From assembly GCF_963675165.1 (NCBI RefSeq), contig NW_026986607.1:1-64000 (forward strand): a stretch of 64,000 bases of DNA, given 5' to 3'. The position numbers and the translations under genes were made by a program. Positions 57,881 through 64,000 of the stretch are shown here, one piece after another (the first letter of the stretch is position 1; each line of letters begins with the position of its first letter). The notes beneath the pieces are model-generated. The model saw only the letters and a list, made by a program, of their open reading frames with translations. It ran no database searches and was not told the DNA's origin. This stretch comes from Halichondria panicea (taxonomy: Eukaryota; Porifera; Demospongiae; Suberitida; Halichondriidae).

Positions 57881-58139
57881 CAGTGGCGTAGCCAGGATCA
57901 GTTTGGGAAGGGCAGGGCTCAAATCAGTTGAGCAGGGCATCACTTTTGCTCAGCAGTCAGCATGCGTATTAGATGGCCCTGCCCACATTTCCATTCAATG
58001 ACATCCGGCATTCTAGTAACTATATACACATGCAGTACAGTGCAGAATACATGGACAGATCGCAGCTGAGTAGGAGTTGATAAAGCACAAAAGGGGGGGG
58101 CTCTAGCCCCTCAGCCCCCCCCCTCTGCCTACGCCACTG
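57881..58139. mobile_element. hAT-like MITE (CAGTGGCGTAGCCAGG) copy 3
   Basis: CAGTGGCGTAGCCAGG at the left, CTGCCTACGCCACTG at the right, TTAGG on both sides. Subterminal CCCCC/GGGGG stretches as in the other two copies. 259 bp. Confidence 0.8.
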
Positions 58140-58599
58140 TTAGGCTTGAACTTTTGGCATCACAATCGTTTTTAACAACAATCATGGTCGATCATTACCC
58201 ACTCCTTGAGTTTCCTTGGATTTTGCATGCAAATGTTCATAATGATAACCATGATATCCATGTGTGTAGCTTAGTAGCTTTATGTTATGTAGCTATAGCA
58301 CCTCCACCGAGGCATCAGCACCCGCGGTGCTTTCATTAGACTAGAGTTGCTTATACTAGAGGTGCTGCATGTTAATAAAATAACACTTTCTGTTAGCATG
58401 CATCATGGGTCCAATCAGGAGTACATTAAGAGAGTATCCAACTGTAGCAGTTGTAGTGTAAACATAGGAGTATGTCATACCACGTCACTATCAGACCACA
58501 TCTTAAGTGGGTGCGTAGGTGTAGTGGTTAATTACTTCAAAATGATATCACGCACATGGTCTGCTGTGGTTTGTACCTCCAGCCCACATTTAAGTATTA

Positions 58600-58761
58600 T
58601 TTAGAACACACCTAGCCAAGATTAAGTGTTTTAATCTGCGTGCCGAGGATGGCCTCGAGGTTAACGTGGTGCTCGAGGCGCAGCCGAGTGCATTACGTAA
58701 CCGAGAGGCCATCCGAGTGCACCAGCATTAAAACACGTGACTTGGCTAGGTGTGTTCTAAA
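58600..58761. mobile_element. 160-bp inverted repeat, TTTAGAACACACCTAGCCAAG ends
   Basis: TTAGAACACACCTAGCCAAG pairs with CTTGGCTAGGTGTGTTCTAA, continuing inward as AGTGTTTTAAT / ATTAAAACAC and GATGGCCTCG / GAGGCCATCC. It can form one long hairpin. No coding sequence. Confidence 0.8.
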
Positions 58762-59689
58762 GGATTTAGTGCTGTCACGTGAGCTCTAGCCTCGTGGCAG
58801 CTGCTACATTTTAAATCAGTTGCTGGTGGCTAGCTAGCTAGCTAGACGTAATAGCAAGTTTTAGTAGGTTTGTAGATCCAGTAACTGATGCAAAGGAGAA
58901 GGAGATACGATCTAAAGCTATCTGGACTGACTGGGCATGTTCTCGACTTATTTCTCCTGCTGACCAACAGTCCCGATCCCACTACTGGATATGCCTCCAG
59001 TTGATCTGGCTTACTGGATGGGAAACTTTGTGCGCAAACTATATGGCAATGAGTATCTGGTTTGCTCTTTTGGAACGCTATGATATTCGAAGCACCTTTG
59101 ATGAAACGATTATATGGATCTGGCTTAGGTACAGGTACGTACATTTTCGAAGCAAGCTGAGCCTATTTCACCAGACGAAAAAGTGATGCTATGGTCAAGT
59201 CAGCAATTCGGTACACATGAAACAAGTCGAAACAATAACATTCAACTTTCTAATACTTTTCAGCTTTGCTTGTGTACGTATTCAATCTGCTTGTATTATA
59301 TTATAACTAGGAGCATGCAGAGCATGTTTGGGGCGAGCGAGCAATTTTGTATTTGTTGTACAGTCATTTGGTACAATGTGGTAATTTTAAGTATTATTGT
59401 TTATTTATGAATCGAATGAAATGAACAGTGATTGTGAATAACCGAGTAGTCCATACATGTAGACGACTTTCCTGTGCCACCTGTGACAATTATTCTGTCA
59501 GAGTGGTGTAGGGTTGTTGTCTTTGACTGTGCATGGTGTAACTTGAAGTTGACTTACTAAGAGTGAAACAAATTATATCTATGAGTGAAAGTTCAGCACG
59601 AAAGAGCTGGCTGTACAAACTAAGCAAGGAGATATTATCACTTTTTGCTGGACCCAAATTACAAGGCTATAGTATACTGTCAGTGTAAA

Positions 59690-60080
59690 CAATCCTTAAA
59701 GCTACTCTGACCTGTTGTAAGCCTGTGTGGCCTCAGAAGTTTCCATCTGAGCTGGTCTGACCTGCCGTAGTGCTGTATTATCTAAAAGTGCCTGTGCAAC
59801 TTCAAAAGTCTCCATCTGAGCTGCTCTGACCTGTCCTAGTGACTGGCCTCGATCTCTGTTTTGTCCTGTTGAGCTAGCAGGTTTATTATCACAAAAACAC
59901 AAGACTTGGAAGTGAAACATGGCAAGTAAGCTGCTGTGACCTCCTGCAGGCGTGCCTGTGTGATCTTAGGCTCAGAAGGTCCCCATTTGAGCTGCTCTGA
60001 CCTGCTGTAGGCGTGCTTGTAGCCTCAAGCGTCTCTGTGTACGTGTCTTGTCTGAGTCTTCGTTCCTGAGTATAGCTAGC
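59690..60080. repeat. Imperfect ~70-bp tandem repeat around CTGACCTG
   Basis: Blocks CATCTGAGCTG(G/C)TCTGACCTG recur about every 70 bp. On the minus strand they would read QVRAAQMETFE-like units, but with stops between, so this is a minisatellite or a very old repetitive exon and not an intact gene. Confidence 0.5.
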
Positions 60081-62703
60081 TCTTGTGCCCATGCGCAGCT
60101 TTCACGTAAAAGTTGGTAAAGGGTCACGAGCACAAAAAACAAATATCGTGCCGGTCCATGACACACACACAGACAAAATTGCAACGTTCATCACTAGGAA
60201 GGGACTCGCTTCGCTCGCCCCAATTATGATGACATTCAGATTCAATCTGCTTGTATTATGATTGTTTGATAAAAGTGTGCATTAACAAACCAACTTAAAG
60301 CACACTTAAGTGTGGATTAAGTTATTTAATCCATGGTCACCTGACTACTTTCAGATAAGCTGATTGGCTGGAGATCATGTGATCAGCACTAATTTTGGCT
60401 AACACAACTACAAGTGTTAGTGACGGATTCAGTCCTAGATGTAGAATAGAATGGAATGTGCGTACTCTTGATATAATACTCCTGGTCCAATGAAAAGATA
60501 TACATATATAATAGCTTCGACGACCCTCAGAGAGTGGACTCAGCAGTAAAATAAATTAACAGTATAGCAGGCTTGGATCTGTAAACTTGATCACTTTGTT
60601 GGAGAGCATAAGATTTTATGTTGCTGGATGCTCTTCAACAAAGTGATTACTACGGATACAAGCCCCGAGTATACATAATCACTTCTGTGTAAAAAAATGT
60701 TGTTGCCACTCACGACGGAACAGTTGCTAACATTTTTGCTTGAAACCACTCCCCGTGCATAACCTCTATAACAAGTGTTGCAAGCTGCGCTGTGATAAAT
60801 TCCTCTGTTATGTTTTGCTTTCGCTCAAAAAGTTATTAGAGTGATTAATTTTACCGTAATTATAGCGGGTAATTTTCGTGGGTAAAAATTCGTTATTTTC
60901 GTGGTCACTGACCTCCACGAAATTTAACGTAGGTGTGGCTTATTGTAACGTATGAATGCAGTGCAGGCAACGAGATTTATACTCACTGAGAAGTAATTAG
61001 TATAATAATTATAATGTTATGCTGACACTGTGTGATTCAGTTTTTTTGCCTATTATTATGATGGCTTGATGATCTTCAAGGATAGAAGCCAGAGGACAGA
61101 TCGAGGTTATTGCGCGTTTCCTGTCAATGAATAATGAAAAAAGGGGTGGATTTCCAATGAGGTTAGTTCACAAGGCTGTATATATGCTGGCAGTGAATAC
61201 GTGTATATGCAGCTTCGTAGCTCTTTTCTGGCTTAGCAATAGCTATAGCGCTTTAGTTCAAGGCTAGCTCATAAGTTGAATAGAAAGCGAATTACTATAC
61301 TGATGAAGAAGCCTTCACTGTGAGTCAATTAAACTAGCCATAACTCGAGAGGAAACTTTAGTTTACCATAGTGACCACAAGAATGCAGATAGTATGGCTG
61401 TAATAATTGCACACACGCAATGTTTACAATCACTGCGTGTGCGTTATCTCATTAGTTGTGGCTGCGCTCGCATGTACATTGTACTACCGTACTAGCGCCT
61501 ATCCTCACGTACGAACGCACAATATCATTTGGGGGCGTAGCTTTCATTTAAGCGAGCTATTTAGCCACTACCGTAGAGGGTAAGCGCTAAAACGTTCGAT
61601 CTAGAGTTCCACGTGCAGGATAGGGCCTATATTTAGCATAGTTAACCCATGATGTCATGTTAACAAAATTTTGATCCATATAATATGGTCTAGATTTTTC
61701 TAAACTGGGTGTGTCACAGCAAAAAAAGTCTATAAATTGAACAACACAGGAAAAAACGTTCAGTAATATTGAAAAGCATTTCAAACGGCATAAAATGATA
61801 TAAAAACCAAGTCCCTAGCACTAGTGGTTTTTTACGCGGAACCATTTTTAGCTATTCACTAAAATGGCTTGCTGTACCTCTTCCGGGTGATATTTCTTCT
61901 TGATTCTTGAGGTAGGCACTAGTAGCTTTTAAGTATAGTGAAGGACCCATGTCTCTACTGGCAGCAGTTTCATAGTTAGTTTTCCCTAGCAACAGCGTGT
62001 GGGCGTAGGTGGGCCAGCACCCTTTAAAATATCATATCTTATCATCTTAATCTTCTATCATCTTGTTGCCTAAGAAATTCCGCATCATTTGGCATGTTGT
62101 ATGGCTTCACTCGATACAGTTTGGTTATTGCATCTAATTAGTGTTCTTTGAACTCAGACATTAGGATTGTTTATAATAACTCAAACAACAAATAATTATT
62201 GCCCAAGTAACACTACATCCTACAACATATCTCGTGATATGAACTAAAACATAGCTTCAAAAGAGTTCAAAAGATGCAGAATTTCTTAGGCAACACGATG
62301 ATATACAATTTTAGTCTTCAATGTTAATGGTTAGACAGTTACAGTTTAACTAACAGCATGCAGCCACTTCAAAAGTTGAGAATTTCTAATCAACTCAATC
62401 TCAAAAGCCATCTTTTTTTACAAAACCCAACATTTTTTCTAAGATGTTATCATACCATTCCTCAAATACATACACCAAGTTTCGTGCAATTCTGAAGACG
62501 TCACGTTTTAAATTTCGTTGAATTTATATGGAATGACCCATAGTTATCTCTTCTCTCAAGCTAGTTCGTCTGAGGCTCAACCGATTTTGGTGCAATTATA
62601 AAGCTATTGGTGGTATCCCAGGAGCGCGAGTCAGTTTTATACATGCCGTAAAACATAAGGCCACGTCATGTTTTAATTGACCATGCATGGCATTCCTCTC
62701 AGC
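60081..62703. other. Intergenic, several hairpins, no gene
   Basis: 60566-60664: TGTAAACTTGATCACTTTGTTG / CAACAAAGTGATTACTACGGATA palindrome. 60857-60960: a partial TATAGCGGGTAATTTTCGTGG MITE end. 61265-61350 shares the CATAACTCGAGA motif of the 25178 family. 60405-60460 is the inverse of 29940-29990. No open frame with domain content. Confidence 0.45.
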
Positions 62704-62850
62704 CCAGAGGAGGTACGACAGGCGCGGTGCAGCTCTAGCAATTAGCCTTTGACTAATTACCCGCCCACGTTGTGTTGTTATTGCTAGTACAAATGTAATC
62801 AGAGGCTAATTGCTTTAGCTGTGCACAGCGCCTGCCGGACCTCCTCCGAC
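62704..62850. mobile_element. 150-bp palindromic element, GAGGAGGTACGACAGGCGC arms
   Basis: The left arm (GAGGAGGTACGACAGGCGCG...AGCAATTAGCCT) is mirrored by the right arm (AGGCTAATTGCT...GCGCCTGCCGGACCTCCTC). Two arms of about 55 bp with a short centre. Hairpin-forming, non-coding. Confidence 0.75.
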
Positions 62851-64000
62851 AGTATGTTTACCCGAAGACCTCTCTACCTCCAAATAAATAATTGTTGACC
62901 TCTAAAAGTAGCGACAGTTGCGTTGACAATGTCGTGTCCTAAATGGAGGCAAATTTAGCCACACTCTATAGCCGGCCCAATAGAAAATACACGTTTTTAA
63001 GCACTGATCAGAGTAGTCTGGGGGCCAGACCTTTTCTCAGAGGGGGAGGAGGAAGAGAGAAAGAGGTCTGGAGACTCTTGCAGCACTTCCGTGTGCTCTT
63101 GGAATGTCAATAGGGAGGAGACTGTGATATTGGAGGTTATAAAGAAGGAGTAGATGTAGCAATACTCTCATTTCATTGGCTGCATCTAAATTCCATTGGC
63201 TGTAATCCAAATTCCACAGAGGCAATACTCACATTTCATTGGGTTAAAAATCACATGACATTTATAGGATATGCATTTCATTGGCTCTGGCCACATTCTG
63301 CTAGAGCACACGGAAATGCTGCAAGAGTCTCCAGACTTAATCCTAGCTCTCTTGATTTTGCCCCCGAGCTATTAGGTCTGGCTCCCAGACTATGATCAGA
63401 GCTACATGCTACTCTCTATATGCGACATTCAATACAATTTTTCAACCTCCAAAATAACCAACCTCTTGCCATTTAATTATGCCTCGAGGCGTAGTTAAAT
63501 TAGGTATTGCACTGCAGTATTTATAGCTTGCCCCACTCACCATCTAGTGGCGATGCCTCTCCACTGTCGACACCGTGTCCACCACCAGTAGCCATAGTCT
63601 TGTGGACCCAGACCACCCTGAAGAGGCAGTATACTGAGTACAGTAGCCGTGGCGGACTATGCGGGATCGACTAAGTTCACCCAAGGGCGTATACAGAGAA
63701 GAGGGCATGCAACTCGCCCCATTCTCAGAATCATCCGACTTCGTATTGAGCTATTTTTAGAACTGCCCACAAAAACGCCCACGCGTAACCTTTGTCGTGT
63801 ATTGACTTAGTTAGTTCAAGCACGATAAGTAATAACAATCATTCAGAATTACTTGCACAAAGAGACTTATATTAATGACAAAACTCAAGTATAAATACAG
63901 CAACACAGGAAGTAAATGATGACGTCACAATACATAAATTATACAATAAGAACAAATACTCAGTACACTACATTCCTTCCCCCTTACATTGAAGGTCTAT
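62851..64000. other. Right edge: one MITE, otherwise nothing recognised
   Basis: 63005-63401: CTGATCAGAGTAGTCTGGGGGCCAGACC pairs with AGGTCTGGCTCCCAGACTATGATCAG, and inside TCTGGAGACTCTTGCAGCA pairs with TGCTGCAAGAGTCTCCAGA, a two-tier inverted repeat of about 0.4 kb. The remainder to 64000 has no supported feature. Confidence 0.6.

Larger units (their letters stand above)
56865..58335. mobile_element. Composite: GCACCGCGGGTGC repeat enlarged by nested elements
   Basis: The reverse complement of the 25178-25745 family: GCCTCGGTGCGCATGCGCAA at the left, GAGGCATCAGCACCCGCGGTGC at the right, with 57565-57870 matching 25400-25690 inverted. Three younger elements are inside (56899-57499, 57132-57400, 57881-58139) plus a GT microsatellite, which explains the size of about 1.5 kb against 0.57 kb. 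Confidence 0.7.

Noticed and set aside
1-64000. Bacterial symbiont DNA
   Set aside because: Spliceosomal introns, MITEs, BEL/Pao and metazoan signalling domains occur throughout; no operon structure or ribosome binding sites.
1-64000. tRNA, rRNA or snRNA genes
   Set aside because: No A/B-box pairs with cloverleaf arms or other conserved RNA-gene cores were found by eye; a covariance-model scan would be needed to exclude them.

Overview
This is a eukaryotic, metazoan window. It is AT-rich, with short GT-AG introns, several families of miniature inverted-repeat elements (MITEs), and many Death-domain, TKL-like kinase, Kelch and Roc-COR coding exons. From recalled gene families, the combination of Death-kinase-Kelch proteins, Death-Roc-COR proteins and Ginger-type integrases with Ulp1 and PHD domains fits a demosponge of the Amphimedon type. 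That identification is inference; no database was searched. I saw no tRNA, rRNA or CRISPR.

Layout. 0.3-9.7 kb is transposon ground. It holds two decayed Ginger1-like integrase genes in opposite orientations (338-2154 minus; 3440-6740 plus) on either side of a 1.1 kb inverted-repeat element. After them comes a 2.1 kb element whose long terminal repeats are built from 12-bp tandem units, with a second MITE nested inside, and then a retroelement RT-tail remnant. 11.7-37 kb is a segmental array. Minus-strand Kelch genes (A 12.8-16.4 kb, B 20.3-26.6 kb, C 28.3-31.7 kb, D from 36.1 kb) alternate with four plus-strand fragments of an unknown gene, so that fragment and Kelch ends converge while the 5' ends face each other.

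Gene C is the clean reference: Death - kinase - linker - coiled coil - six Kelch repeats, five exons, about 735 aa. Gene A has lost the kinase and coiled-coil exons but stays in frame. Gene B joins a different kinase (phase-0 introns) to the same Kelch tail and carries a frameshift and a lost splice acceptor. Gene D is the notable find: 16 exons over 36077-55258 join with perfectly matching phases into one 3329-codon reading frame. The order is Death, two repeats of an uncharacterised helical domain, an acidic linker, Roc-COR, a second Roc-COR with a degenerate P-loop, Death, CARD-like, Death, Death, kinase, coiled coil, Kelch. Almost all its introns are phase 1, as expected from exon shuffling. 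It looks like an NLR/ROCO-style intracellular sensor fused to a kinase and a beta-propeller.

One 3.5 kb intron of gene D holds a readable insertion sequence: a MITE, hit by a BEL/Pao retrotransposon (5-bp TSD TATAG), whose 3' LTR was hit by a mariner-like element (TA TSD). 55.3-64 kb shows no convincing gene; it contains nested MITEs, a GT microsatellite and several palindromes.
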